Assembly (NCBI RefSeq): GCF_014279975.1
Contig: NZ_CP047936.1
Location: 372,001 to 436,000 of the forward strand
DNA from: Synechococcus sp. BIOS-U3-1
GTDB taxonomy: Bacteria; Cyanobacteriota; Cyanobacteriia; PCC-6307; Cyanobiaceae
Direction: 5' to 3'
Length of the DNA stretch: 64,000 nucleotides
A model generated the notes under the pieces. That model made no database searches. It saw only the letters and a program-made list of their open reading frames with translations, and was not told the DNA's origin. The translations under genes and the position numbers were made by a program. This document shows positions 7,616 to 16,650 of this stretch, one piece after another. The stretch's first letter is position 1. Every line of letters starts with the position of its first letter.

Positions 7616-9658
7616 ATTGTTGTTCAGATAGGCCCAGAGATTACCCAATACTTTTTTGGTGTAGAGACGAGTTTCAGGGTAAGGAATGCGTTCGACCCAC
7701 AGCTCAGGATCCTCGTCAAGTTCAGCGCTCACCCATGATTCTGCTGCTCCAGGCCCCGCGTTGTAGCTGGCCACTGTCAGCCAAGGATTGCCTTGCCAAC
7801 GGTTGAGAAGACCTTCTAGATAGCGGGCCCCTAGAGTGGCGTTGCGCTGAGGTTCGCGCAGCTCATCGCCACTGAGCTTTGCTCCCGCTACTTCAGCGGC
7901 AGTGGTCGGCATGAGCTGCAACAGCCCTACGGCTCCAACGGGTGAAGCCACGCCTGGTGAGAACCGAGATTCCTGGCGTGCAACAGCCAGAAGCAGCTCC
8001 AATCGCACCTTTTCCTGCTCTGAAGCCGCCACGAACAGAGGCAATAATGGTTTGGGGTGAAGGCTTTTGTGCAGTAGTTGGCGTGTGTTGCAGGTCGGTG
8101 ACACCAGGCGCAGACTTGCTCTCCACAGACGGCTGAGCCCGGTCCAGTAATCATTCATCCCCAGCCGGAGCCGCCCTTCCAGGAGGAGTTGTTGCGGGGA
8201 TGGATCCGCCTGTCTTGCGTCGCTGCGCCAGGTCTCCCAAGCTTCCTGATTCAGTCCTAGGCGCCAGAGCTGGTCAATCAACGCACTGCCGCTGTTGAGA
8301 GGGGTCCATGTGAGGGCGGAGTTCGGCCGGACCGTTTCTGTGGCATTGATGATCTCGTCGCCTGAGAGAACCGGCAACTGTCCAGATCCAAGCCTGGCCT
8401 GAGCTCTCCAGGTGTAGTAGCTGGGTGGTTGTTCACGGATCAATGTCTGCCAAATCCGTCTCGCTTCCTTGTCGTCTCCGAGTTTGTCCATGCTCATCCC
8501 CAGCCAGAACTGCTGGCGCGCACGCAGGGGGTCAGGCAATTGTTCGGTTGGGATCGCAGCGAACCATGTCCTCGCCAATTCCCATTGACCTGAGAGGAGC
8601 GCCTCACGAGCCAGGTCCCATTGCAGTTGCCAGCTGGCTGGATGGCCTGGCCAGCCTTGCAGTACGACCAACCCTCCTTCGCCCCCTGCCAGACGGACCC
8701 GCGCTGCGGCCACATCGGCGGAACGCTTCTGGAGAGATTCAGGCAAAGCGTCGATGAGAGCCCGTTTCGGACGCAAGGGCTCGCTCAGCAGCGCGGCAGA
8801 CTCAAGGGCCTCCTTGCTATCCGGATCATCCTTGGCCAGCTGCACCAACATCGCTTCACCGCGTTGCTGTTGATCCTTGTTGGCTCGAAGCAGTGTTCGC
8901 CCGATTGCCAGGGCTTTTGATGGTGCCAGAGGAGTTCCCTGCAGGCAAAGTTCAGCGGATCGTCCATCCCCGAGCTCAGCCAGGGATGCAGCCAGCTGCA
9001 GACGCTGCTGCTGCTGCAGTCCTTGGCCTGTGATTGCGCCACAGGCCTGGCGAAGCAGACGCTCCGCTCCAGGCCAGGTGGCTCCCCAGCGGGCCAGATG
9101 TATGGCGCTCGCTTGGACTAAGGCCTGCTCGGCATCATCCGGGATTTCAGCTGCGGCCGCTAGGGCAGCGGGATGGGCGGGTTGAAGGCTGAGCAGCTCC
9201 TCTCTCAGTTGCGGCTGGCGATCAGCAAGGTGATAGCGGGCATCGGCACTGGCCACCGAACTGGGAAAACGTTGGAGTAGATCTCGCCAGTGTTGTTGCT
9301 CCTCCTGATCGCGGCCCAGTGTCTTTGCCGCCAGGGCTTGTTGTTTCAGGGCCACAGCGGCCATTGGAGCTGGTCCCCAGCCCTGGCCGGTGAGGAGGTG
9401 CCTGCGCCTTTGTGGAGAATCGCTGCTGCGGCTGCCCAGCATCAGGGCGGCTTCGCGTCGCTGCTCAGGGTTTGTGGACCAGCGGTAGTGCGTCCAGAGC
9501 TGCGCATCACTCAGCTCCGGCGTAATCGGATTGTGCTGGCTGAGCAATAGGGCGCGGCCACCCAGGATCGCCAGAACAGTCAGGAGCGTGGTGCCGCCGA
9601 GAAGCAGCGGTCCGCGGGTCTCTGGAGTGTTCAAGCCGTGGCTGAAAACTGCTGGCAT
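7577..9658 (-). CDS. slt: Soluble lytic murein transglycosylase (Slt70 family)
   Basis: Cleaves peptidoglycan between MurNAc and GlcNAc to give anhydro-MurNAc. The 693-residue protein has one N-terminal membrane or signal segment (about residues 17-37), a long alpha-helical TPR-like region rich in Ala/Leu/Gln, and a C-terminal lysozyme-like domain. That domain shows the catalytic Glu in VARQESRFSPGVASPVGAVG, then LLQLMPTTA and TVASYNAGPG. Length and order match Slt70. Its neighbours glmM and a GlcNAc-kinase-like gene also act on wall amino sugars. Confidence 0.9.
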   Translation of the reverse strand: MPAVFSHGLNTPETRGPLLLGGTTLLTVLAILGGRALLLSQHNPITPELSDAQLWTHYRWSTNPEQRREAALMLGSRSSDSPQRRRHLLTGQGWGPAPMAAVALKQQALAAKTLGRDQEEQQHWRDLLQRFPSSVASADARYHLADRQPQLREELLSLQPAHPAALAAAAEIPDDAEQALVQASAIHLARWGATWPGAERLLRQACGAITGQGLQQQQRLQLAASLAELGDGRSAELCLQGTPLAPSKALAIGRTLLRANKDQQQRGEAMLVQLAKDDPDSKEALESAALLSEPLRPKRALIDALPESLQKRSADVAAARVRLAGGEGGLVVLQGWPGHPASWQLQWDLAREALLSGQWELARTWFAAIPTEQLPDPLRARQQFWLGMSMDKLGDDKEARRIWQTLIREQPPSYYTWRAQARLGSGQLPVLSGDEIINATETVRPNSALTWTPLNSGSALIDQLWRLGLNQEAWETWRSDARQADPSPQQLLLEGRLRLGMNDYWTGLSRLWRASLRLVSPTCNTRQLLHKSLHPKPLLPLFVAASEQEKVRLELLLAVARQESRFSPGVASPVGAVGLLQLMPTTAAEVAGAKLSGDELREPQRNATLGARYLEGLLNRWQGNPWLTVASYNAGPGAAESWVSAELDEDPELWVERIPYPETRLYTKKVLGNLWAYLNNNSGHDGGTDRCTD

Positions 9659-9683
9659 TCTGTGCCCAGCAGGATCGAATTGG

Positions 9684-9887
9684 ATGGTTGCTCAGCGGCG
9701 GCAACCGCGACCTGGCCAGCGCCAACGCTTGCGCCTGGTTGTGGCTTTAGGGCTGGCTTTTGTGGTTTGGGGCATGCGCTGGCTCTGGCCCTTGCAGTGG
9801 CTGCCTGGCTGGGTCGTGCTGCTGGTGGTTTTGTGGGCTCTGCTGGAACTGGCAGCGCTGCTGCTTGTTCCTCAGCGCTGGAACTGA
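9684..9887 (+). CDS. Small two-helix membrane protein
   Basis: A 67-residue protein from an ATG at 9684: a basic N-terminus (MVAQRRQPRPGQRQRLR) then two hydrophobic stretches (about residues 19-35 and 38-60) rich in Trp and Leu. The frame is open further upstream into the divergent slt gene, but the internal ATG gives a positive-inside start and avoids that overlap. No family recognised. It lies 25 bases from the slt start and 86 bases before glmM. Confidence 0.55.
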   Translation: MVAQRRQPRPGQRQRLRLVVALGLAFVVWGMRWLWPLQWLPGWVVLLVVLWALLELAALLLVPQRWN

Positions 9888-9973
9888 TCGGCATCGTGCG
9901 GCTGTGGCCCTGTCCCTGGCTCAAGGATCGGTTGTCTCAAGGCTCTTAAGGTTCAATCCACAAATGAGACCTC

Positions 9974-11362
9974 ATGGCCTCTTCTGCTGCCCATCCGCTC
10001 GGTTCACTCCAGTCTCCCGAGGTCAGTTTTGGGACGGATGGCCTGCGGGGTCGTGTCGGTACGGCGATCACGCCCGCTCTGGCTTTGCAGGTGGGCTTCT
10101 GGTGTGGACGCGTTCTGCCATCGAATGGCCCCGTTCTGATCGGGATGGATTCCCGCTGTAGTGGTTCGATGGTTGTGGCAGCTCTGACTGCAGGCCTCAC
10201 AGCTGCAGGTCGTGAGGTCTGGACGCTTGGTCTCTGCCCAACGCCAGCTGTTCCAGGCTTAATCCGCCGCTTTCAGGCGTCGGGTGGGCTGATGGTTTCG
10301 GCAAGTCACAACCCGCCTGAAGACAATGGCATCAAGGTGTTCGGGCCAGACGGCAGCAAGTTGGGTGCCGCGTTGCAACGCCGCATTGAATCCGGTCTGC
10401 GTGGAGAGGTGGACTCTGCTGGGTCGATGAGTGCCTGTGGCACTGCAAGCCACCGCGCTGAATTGCTGGAGCACTATCGAGACAGTCTGTTGAGCAGCGT
10501 TCAGCATCACCGGCTTGATGGCGTATCGATTGTGCTCGATCTGTGCTGGGGCTCAGCAACAGCCTGTGGTGCAGAGGTCTTCCGCTCACTTGGTGCCGAC
10601 CTCACAGTGCTGCATGGCGTTGCCGACGGCGAACGCATCAATGTGGGCTGTGGATCCACCCATCTCGGACCGCTGCGTGAGGCAGTGATTGAACGCGGTG
10701 CGGCGATGGGTTTTGCTTTCGATGGTGATGCCGATCGGATGCTCGCTGTGGATGGTCGTGGTCGCGTGGTTGATGGTGACCACGTGCTTTATCTCTGGGG
10801 ATCTGTGCTTCAGGACAGGGGTGCTCTGCCTGATCAGCGCCTGGTGGCCACGGTGATGTCCAATCTCGGATTTGAGCGGGCTTGGCAGGCAAGAGGTGGT
10901 CAGCTGGAGCGGACTCCGGTGGGTGACCAGCATGTGCACGCGGCCATGGTGAGCAGTGGTGCAGCCCTAGGGGGGGAACAGTCCGGTCACATCCTGTCCT
11001 CAGCCCATGGACTGGCCGGTGATGGAGTTTTGACTGCGCTTCAGCTCGCCACCCTTTGCAACGGCCAGCAGATGACACTCTCGGACTGGCTTGACCGCAG
11101 TTTCCAGGCCTATCCCCAGAAGCTTGTGAATGTACGGGTCACAGACCTCGCCCGTCGCAAGGGTTGGGCCGACTGCGCTCCTCTTCGAGATCTGGTTGAC
11201 GAAGCAGAGCGTTCAATGGCCGAAGACGGCAGGGTGCTGGTGCGCGCAAGCGGTACCGAGCCTCTCTTGCGGGTGATGGTAGAAGCCGCCGAAGCGGATG
11301 TAGTGGAGCTCTGGACTGCTCGCCTTGCTGAGGCGGCAGATCGCCATCTCAATGCGGCCTGA
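9974..11362 (+). CDS. glmM: Phosphoglucosamine mutase
   Basis: Interconverts glucosamine-6-phosphate and glucosamine-1-phosphate on the way to UDP-GlcNAc. The 462-residue product carries the four hallmarks in order: FGTDGLRGRVG near residue 20, the phosphoserine loop SASHNPPEDNGIKVFG with the active Ser near 111, the metal loop FDGDADRM and the C-terminal phosphate-binding RASGTEPLLRVMVE. Family length is normal (about 450). It converges with, and overlaps by 14 bases, an amino-sugar kinase-like gene. Confidence 0.94.
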   Translation: MASSAAHPLGSLQSPEVSFGTDGLRGRVGTAITPALALQVGFWCGRVLPSNGPVLIGMDSRCSGSMVVAALTAGLTAAGREVWTLGLCPTPAVPGLIRRFQASGGLMVSASHNPPEDNGIKVFGPDGSKLGAALQRRIESGLRGEVDSAGSMSACGTASHRAELLEHYRDSLLSSVQHHRLDGVSIVLDLCWGSATACGAEVFRSLGADLTVLHGVADGERINVGCGSTHLGPLREAVIERGAAMGFAFDGDADRMLAVDGRGRVVDGDHVLYLWGSVLQDRGALPDQRLVATVMSNLGFERAWQARGGQLERTPVGDQHVHAAMVSSGAALGGEQSGHILSSAHGLAGDGVLTALQLATLCNGQQMTLSDWLDRSFQAYPQKLVNVRVTDLARRKGWADCAPLRDLVDEAERSMAEDGRVLVRASGTEPLLRVMVEAAEADVVELWTARLAEAADRHLNAA

Positions 11363-12332
11363 AGGAGGAACGTTCCAGGGCGTAGGCCAGCGCGCCATCA
11401 CAGGCATCCCCCGACGCTGATTGCCAGTTGCTCTTGGGCAGCAGTTGGAACATTTCCTTGTTGACGAGCTGGCGGAACTCCAATAAATGCTCCAGTGCCC
11501 CCCCGCGTGCGCTCAGTGATGGGTTGTCCAGATCGAGTGCTTTCGCAGTGGCGGTTGCTGCCTCAGCGAGCGCGGAGGCAGACCTCTTCAGGATTGCCCG
11601 AGCAGCGGCATCTCCTTGTGCGGCTGCGTCGTCGACCAGGGGCGCCAGCTTCGCTTGGTCGGCTACGCCGTGGTCCGGGCTGACCACGAGCGCTTTGAGG
11701 TCGGCAGCGCTGCGACAGCTCAGCGCCTCCCAGAGTCGTTGGCGCAGGGCCCCATCTGGAGCACGGCCATCGGCCATCTTCACGCTCAGTTGAAGTGCCT
11801 GATGGCCAATATCGAAGGCAGATCCTGCGCCATCCAGACGCCAGCCCCAACCACCGCAGCGATGTTCGCGGCCATTGACGTCTCGGCCAACCACGATCAT
11901 TCCGGTGCCGCTGATCAGCACGATTCCCGCCTGCTCGGGGAATGCGCCTCGCAAGGCGGTGCGTTCGTCGCCGGTTGCCAGACAGCGCGTTTCCGGCAGC
12001 CGCAGTTCTGCAGCGAGCAGCGCTCTACCCCTCGCCTGCAGGGGCGTCTCAGCCTCGATGCCGCTGGCTCCGATGGCCGCAGCATGGATCGGTGCTGTCT
12101 CGTTGGAATCCCGACCCAATTGCTGCGTCCAGTCGAGTCGGGCTCTGTTGAGACTGGAGCGGATGGCAACTCGAAAGCGCTCTTCTCCATCAGCGGCATC
12201 CAGATGGCTGACTCCAGGTCCTGAACCGTCTCCGATTGGTCGTAGCTGGCCGTCCTCCCAGACACTCAGCCGGCAGCGGCATTGGGTCTGTCCGGCATCA
12301 AATCCAGCCAGGATGGGGGCTTGACTGTTCAA
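11349..12332 (-). CDS. BadF/BadG/BcrA/BcrD-type sugar kinase, N-acetylglucosamine kinase-like
   Basis: A 327-residue ASKHA-fold protein. The phosphate-1 loop appears as ILAGFDAGQTQCRCRL, a second loop as ATGDERTALRGAF and the nucleotide loop as GIVLISGTGMIVVGRD, with CGGWGWRLDGAGSAFDIG, typical of GlcNAc/glucosamine kinases in the BadF family. It probably phosphorylates an amino sugar, perhaps for wall recycling given the adjacent glmM and slt; that substrate is inferred from context. Overlaps ictB upstream by 4 bases and glmM downstream by 14 bases in convergent orientation. Confidence 0.75.
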   Translation of the reverse strand: MNSQAPILAGFDAGQTQCRCRLSVWEDGQLRPIGDGSGPGVSHLDAADGEERFRVAIRSSLNRARLDWTQQLGRDSNETAPIHAAAIGASGIEAETPLQARGRALLAAELRLPETRCLATGDERTALRGAFPEQAGIVLISGTGMIVVGRDVNGREHRCGGWGWRLDGAGSAFDIGHQALQLSVKMADGRAPDGALRQRLWEALSCRSAADLKALVVSPDHGVADQAKLAPLVDDAAAQGDAAARAILKRSASALAEAATATAKALDLDNPSLSARGGALEHLLEFRQLVNKEMFQLLPKSNWQSASGDACDGALAYALERSSFRPH

Positions 12333-13627
12333 GGTTTGCGGAGCAACTGACTCAGGGTGGCGAGGCAGAACCAGCCGCTGATCTGCACCTCAGGGCGGAA
12401 GAAGATCGTATCGGCGGCACCCTGGATCAGCAGTCCGGCGATGGCCGCCAGGCAGCCCAGGCAGGGGAGAGCCAGGTCTGAGTCTGCAGTTAGTGCACGC
12501 CAGCCGTTGCGAAGGCTGGCAACCGCGAGACCCACGCAGGCGAGCAGCCCAGGGATGCCTGTCTCTACGAGGATTTCAAGGGGTACTGAATAGGCGCTGA
12601 GGGCATTGAATTTCGGTTGCTGGTAGAGGGGGTAAATGCTGTTGAAGGCTGCGTTGCCTGGGCCGATGCCTAGCCAGGGACGGTCCTGGATCATGTCGAT
12701 CGCAGCCAGCCAAACGTTGATGCGGAAATTGTTGGAACTGTCGCCTCTGCCTGCCAGCAGGCTTGCGACTCTGGTGCGGATTGGTTCCACCTGAGTGGCA
12801 GCAAGGGCTAGCACCATGCCAGTGACAACCAGTAGGGCCAGAGGAAGAAATCGTCTCCAGAACGCAGGCCAGTGGCGGATGTAGCGAAGCAGCAGCAGTA
12901 GCAGCAGAGCACCAAGTGAGGCCACCATCCCGAGCCAGCCTCCTCGGCTGTAACTGAACAGTGTTGAAGCACAGCCCAGGATCAGTGCCGTGGCTGCGTA
13001 GAGCCTCGATCCCAAGCCACGCCAGCGGATGATCGCCACCATGGCGATGGGCAGGATTGGAACCAGGTACCCCGCTAGGAGATTGGGATTGCCCAGTGGC
13101 CCATAGATACGGATGGTGCCCTCCGCCACCGAGTTGGGATCGGCCCAGCGAGCCAGCTCCTCCGTGGGGGCATACAGCTGGCGTAATGCCAGCAAGCTGC
13201 TCAGCAGAGATCCGCCCAGCAAGCCCGCCACCAGACGGTCCCACCATTCAGGCCTGACACTCAGCAGCTGGCGCATCAGGGCATAGACCCCGAGGTAGCT
13301 GATCAATTTCAGGAGCCCTTTGGCGGCAGCGCTCGGTACCGGTGAAAGGCCTGTGGCCAGCACTGCCAGAGCCAGGAACAGCAGCAGCCAGCCAGTCACC
13401 GAGCCGATGCGAGCGGGAGTCCGGGTGAGTGACCAGAGCACCCAGAGGGCTCCGCAGGCCAGCACAATGAGGCCAAGGCCAGCGCGAGTGAGCACTGGAA
13501 GTCCGGCCATCAGCAGAATCAGAACGATCCCTGCCAGCTCGCTCAGGCGCTTTTGCTGTGCCGCTGAACTTGGAAGGAGTCCTTGCCAGCGCAGCAACCA
13601 AGGGGTCGGGGCCGAAGCCTCAGCCAT
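12329..13627 (-). CDS. ictB: IctB-like membrane protein (O-antigen ligase/Wzy_C superfamily)
   Basis: A 432-residue polytopic protein with about ten hydrophobic segments and the conserved RIYGPLGNPNLLAGYLVPIL and FSYSRGGWLGM regions, then a periplasmic-type loop with FRINVWLAAIDMIQDRPWLG and IGPGNAAF. This is the cyanobacterial IctB pattern, first linked to inorganic carbon accumulation, but the fold belongs to the O-antigen ligase family, so a glycan-transfer role is also possible. Stop and start codons overlap with trmB upstream and the kinase gene downstream, so the three are probably one transcription unit. Confidence 0.85.
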   Translation of the reverse strand: MAEASAPTPWLLRWQGLLPSSAAQQKRLSELAGIVLILLMAGLPVLTRAGLGLIVLACGALWVLWSLTRTPARIGSVTGWLLLFLALAVLATGLSPVPSAAAKGLLKLISYLGVYALMRQLLSVRPEWWDRLVAGLLGGSLLSSLLALRQLYAPTEELARWADPNSVAEGTIRIYGPLGNPNLLAGYLVPILPIAMVAIIRWRGLGSRLYAATALILGCASTLFSYSRGGWLGMVASLGALLLLLLLRYIRHWPAFWRRFLPLALLVVTGMVLALAATQVEPIRTRVASLLAGRGDSSNNFRINVWLAAIDMIQDRPWLGIGPGNAAFNSIYPLYQQPKFNALSAYSVPLEILVETGIPGLLACVGLAVASLRNGWRALTADSDLALPCLGCLAAIAGLLIQGAADTIFFRPEVQISGWFCLATLSQLLRKP

Positions 13628-14334
13628 CAGTGATTGAGAGGAACATCATCGGGATTATCGACCCGTTGCCAGGCCATCTCTAGTTCTTCCAGCTTCGGCA
13701 GTGGCTGTTTGTTGCGGCGGTAAAGCACCCTGTAGGCGGGTAGGTCCCGCTCCTGCACATAGCGTTCGCGTTCCGTCGGCACCGGCAGGGGGTTGTCGGC
13801 TCGCCAGGGAAGGCTGTCTTCGGCGGGGCGGTCGAAGCAACCGCACAGTTCCACCAGTGTGACCATCGGTTCTACAACCTCCAGCACATCGCTTTGCAGA
13901 AACAGTTCGCGACTGGGACTGAGAGCCGCAGCGATTGCCAGTAGCAGCGAGGGCTGCATCACCCGGCGTTTGCGGTGGCGACGCTTGAACCAGGGATCCG
14001 GAAACTGGATGCTCACCAGTTGCAACTGATCCGTTGGCAGCCTTGCAAGCCAGCCCTCCAGGCTGATGTTGGCATTGCAGAAGAGGTAGTGGAGATTGTG
14101 ACGTTCGAGTCTGTCTCGGTCACGCTGGGCTGCCAGCACAAGCGGACGCCTGATTTCCACACCCAGATGATTCCAGTCTGGTTTCAGTGTTGACAGCTCC
14201 AGCAAACAGACGCCACGGGCGCAGCCGATATCCAGATGAATGGGGCGATTTGCTGTGTCAAAGAGCTGATCGGGACAGGGCAGCTCCAGAGGCAGCTGGA
14301 AAAAGCGGCTCAGGGGATTGACGTGCTGCCGCAT
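13627..14334 (-). CDS. trmB: tRNA (guanine-N7-)-methyltransferase
   Basis: Methylates G46 in the variable loop of tRNAs using S-adenosylmethionine. The 235-residue protein has the SAM-binding motif [15 protein letters not shown], then [11 protein letters not shown] and the family signature [15 protein letters not shown] with its basic RNA-binding run. The length is normal for TrmB. It starts at the stop of the upstream FIST gene and its stop overlaps the ictB start, so translation is probably coupled in both directions. Confidence 0.93.
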   Translation of the reverse strand: MRQHVNPLSRFFQLPLELPCPDQLFDTANRPIHLDIGCARGVCLLELSTLKPDWNHLGVEIRRPLVLAAQRDRDRLERHNLHYLFCNANISLEGWLARLPTDQLQLVSIQFPDPWFKRRHRKRRVMQPSLLLAIAAALSPSRELFLQSDVLEVVEPMVTLVELCGCFDRPAEDSLPWRADNPLPVPTERERYVQERDLPAYRVLYRRNKQPLPKLEELEMAWQRVDNPDDVPLNH

Positions 14335-15638
14335 CAGGACCTTGTGGAATCCTTTGGAGGATCGCAGCGCAGTAGACCCCAGCAGGCGGTGTAGCCATGA
14401 AGATGAGTGGAACCTCCGAGGGGGCCGATCTCGCCGTTGCAGAAGCTGCCGGCAACTGGAAGTTGTGGAAAGACATCGCGAGCAATGCTGATATCGCCAT
14501 TGGGGCTGCCGAACAAGCCGTTGCCTCGGCCCAAGCAGGCGAACAAGATTCCCATGAGCGGTGCGGCATCGCTGCCTTGATCGTGCCTGGTTTGTAACAG
14601 CTGGCGGGCTTCCAGTCTTGAGGCCTGCGCTTCACGCAGCTGAAATTGGACGTTTTGTCCGGCACGGACGCGATCGGCGACTGCAACCGCGCCGTTGCGG
14701 GGATCGACGCCGATCAGGTTGCGGACCAGAAAGGCTCTTTCGGGTCGATTGCCTGATGTGCCCCCCTGATTGAGTCCGGCCAGCATGGCGTCGGCAACCA
14801 ACTCCTCCCGTTCCACACCCAGGAAGAGTGAGTGCTGCACCAATTCTCTGTCTTCGGCGCTGAGATCGGCGAGGACGCGCTGTAGGCAGGCCACAGGACT
14901 GGCGCGATGGTCGCCGTCACTCAGTTCGAGCAGAACGTTGCGTTGAGCCTGTTCAATGGCGAACACCGGACCGATCGGTCGACATCCCTGGGCGACCACT
15001 GGATCCAAGCTCCAGCGTCCACCAATGGTGAGTCCTACTGCTCCTCCGACGACCTGATCTCCATAGAGCAAGGAGCCATGAGCCGCATTGTGAGCAACAG
15101 CGATTCCTCCGACTTTGGCGATGCCCGGGTAGGCGTAATCCAGTCCGCTCACAAGATCGGTGATGGCATTGCAGCCTGGATCGAGCAGCAGCAGCATCGA
15201 GCGGCTGTGCACAGGATTCACCCCCACCCAGTCCTGCCAGTTCTTGGCGGCTCCATCAAGATCGGGCAAATGGGTGCTGTCGAGACTGAAACTGCTCAGT
15301 TCAGCCCCTGGAAGATTGAGCAGACTGATGCTGAGAGCTGGCGTGCGCTCCACTTCATGGGCTTCGCCTGAGCTCGTGGTGCCAACGACACCACCGCCAA
15401 GACAACCCAGCCAGTGTTTGGCGTTCAGGCGTTTTTGCAGCAGTGGTAAGAGGCGGGTCAAATCGCTCGCGAAGTGACTGGAAATGAACACCAGAGCCAG
15501 ATCTGCCTCATTTGAGCCCAGAACACTGGTCACTTCCCTTGCAGCGTCCTCAAGAGAAGGCTGGCTGGAGAGGGCATGTCGGCATTGGCCCTGCAGCCCG
15601 CGGCTCCGGAACCAGTCGAGAGGATTGAACGGAACCAT
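14334..15638 (-). CDS. FIST-domain (FIST_N plus FIST_C) protein
   Basis: About 434 residues from the ATG at 15638. An earlier in-frame start at 15731 would overlap the divergent neighbour and adds unconvincing sequence. The N-terminal half has [14 protein letters not shown] and [17 protein letters not shown], and the C-terminal half has [19 protein letters not shown] and [19 protein letters not shown], which are typical FIST_N and FIST_C landmarks. FIST domains are thought to bind small ligands such as amino acids in sensory proteins. No kinase, GGDEF or receiver domain is attached, so any partner is elsewhere. It is the first gene of a run with trmB and ictB. Confidence 0.85.
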   Translation of the reverse strand: MVPFNPLDWFRSRGLQGQCRHALSSQPSLEDAAREVTSVLGSNEADLALVFISSHFASDLTRLLPLLQKRLNAKHWLGCLGGGVVGTTSSGEAHEVERTPALSISLLNLPGAELSSFSLDSTHLPDLDGAAKNWQDWVGVNPVHSRSMLLLLDPGCNAITDLVSGLDYAYPGIAKVGGIAVAHNAAHGSLLYGDQVVGGAVGLTIGGRWSLDPVVAQGCRPIGPVFAIEQAQRNVLLELSDGDHRASPVACLQRVLADLSAEDRELVQHSLFLGVEREELVADAMLAGLNQGGTSGNRPERAFLVRNLIGVDPRNGAVAVADRVRAGQNVQFQLREAQASRLEARQLLQTRHDQGSDAAPLMGILFACLGRGNGLFGSPNGDISIARDVFPQLPVAGSFCNGEIGPLGGSTHLHGYTACWGLLRCDPPKDSTRS

Positions 15639-15708
15639 GAATTGGACCTTACCAATCCTGTCGACCTGCTGGATGACCGTGATAATGACTTTCTGATGTC
15701 CCTGGCCG

Positions 15709-16320
15709 GTGTCCGATCTCACAACACGCACCCTGGTGTGGCTGACTTATCGCCTAGGGGCGACGATCGCTCTCGGAATTCCGCTTGTGCTTCTGATTTG
15801 GTCGGTGTTGCGACGTGACCCCGCTTTGGTCAGGTTGCTAGGGATTTACTGGAAAGTGGCGAGTCTGCTTGCCATCAGCGTGTTGCTGCTGACTGATCAA
15901 AGGCCGATCGGCTATCTGACGGCTTTTCTCGCACCTCTCCTGATGGCGGCCTCTCTGTGGTTCTGGGTTGACCTCAATGAGGAGCTGGCTGATAGCCCTC
16001 CGGGTCGTGCGCTGCCGTTCACAGTGCGGGTCTGGCGATGGGCTCTCACGCTGTTCGCTCTGTTTGCTGCCGTCATGTCCGGTTCTGCACTGGGCTGCAC
16101 CCGTCAGCTTGGGACCGATGCATGTCGGGTGTGGCTGGAGGCCCCCCAGGGGCTGCATCGAGTCGCTGAATCGGTATTCGACTTTGTATTCGGCGGTGAG
16201 TGGACCATGGCCGTGGCGGCCTTCATCGGATATGTAGCGCTGGTGGCTTACGGCGTGGGTCTGCTGCAGTGGGCTCTTGTTCGTCTTCCCAAACAGGGAA
16301 GGGTCGCTGGGGATTTCTGA
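15709..16320 (+). CDS. DUF3177-like integral membrane protein
   Basis: A 203-residue protein with about five hydrophobic segments (near residues 16-35, 45-62, 68-88, 105-128 and 160-190). LLTDQRPIGYLTAFLAPLLMAASLWFWVDL reads like the DUF3177 family of cyanobacteria, recognised from memory. The start is GTG. Divergent from the FIST gene by about 70 bases; the next gene begins 2 bases after its stop, so the two form a unit. Function unknown. Confidence 0.65.
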   Translation: MSDLTTRTLVWLTYRLGATIALGIPLVLLIWSVLRRDPALVRLLGIYWKVASLLAISVLLLTDQRPIGYLTAFLAPLLMAASLWFWVDLNEELADSPPGRALPFTVRVWRWALTLFALFAAVMSGSALGCTRQLGTDACRVWLEAPQGLHRVAESVFDFVFGGEWTMAVAAFIGYVALVAYGVGLLQWALVRLPKQGRVAGDF

Positions 16321-16322
16321 TC

Positions 16323-16619
16323 ATGGAGTCCATCGTTCTGGTTCAAGAGCTGGAAGAACGCACGCGTCTGAGTCCTGATCGGGTGGTGAGATTGCACGGG
16401 TTTGTCCTGGATGAGCCATTTGAACTCTTGATCTTTCGTGGCTTCAGCAGCAGTACGACGCATCCAACAGCCTTCGATCCAGATACCTCGGTGCTCCCCG
16501 AGGGCATCCGTCTGGATTGGGCGGAACTGCTTCAGGGTCCATTGAACGCATCTCAGGAGATTGTGCTGGCAGGTCCCATGCAGCCTGATGGATTGTTGAG
16601 TCCGTCGCACTGGGTGTGA
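16323..16619 (+). CDS. Conserved-looking 98-residue protein
   Basis: From the ATG at 16323, immediately after the DUF3177 stop. The frame is open further upstream only because it runs out of phase through that gene. The protein begins MESIVLVQELEERTRLSPDR and contains LHGFVLDEPFELLIFRGFSS, a soluble mixed alpha/beta pattern that I associate with small cyanobacterial and plastid proteins of unknown function. No catalytic residues are evident. Convergent with the tyrosinase-like gene, 31 bases away. Confidence 0.6.
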   Translation: MESIVLVQELEERTRLSPDRVVRLHGFVLDEPFELLIFRGFSSSTTHPTAFDPDTSVLPEGIRLDWAELLQGPLNASQEIVLAGPMQPDGLLSPSHWV

Positions 16620-16650
16620 TACGAGCGGGCGGATGGAAGTTGAGTTGCGA

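Noticed and set aside
12576-13247. A 223-codon minus-strand ORF within ictB
   Set aside because: Same strand as ictB but a different frame; composition is Gly/Pro/His-rich and ictB has clear membrane-protein features.
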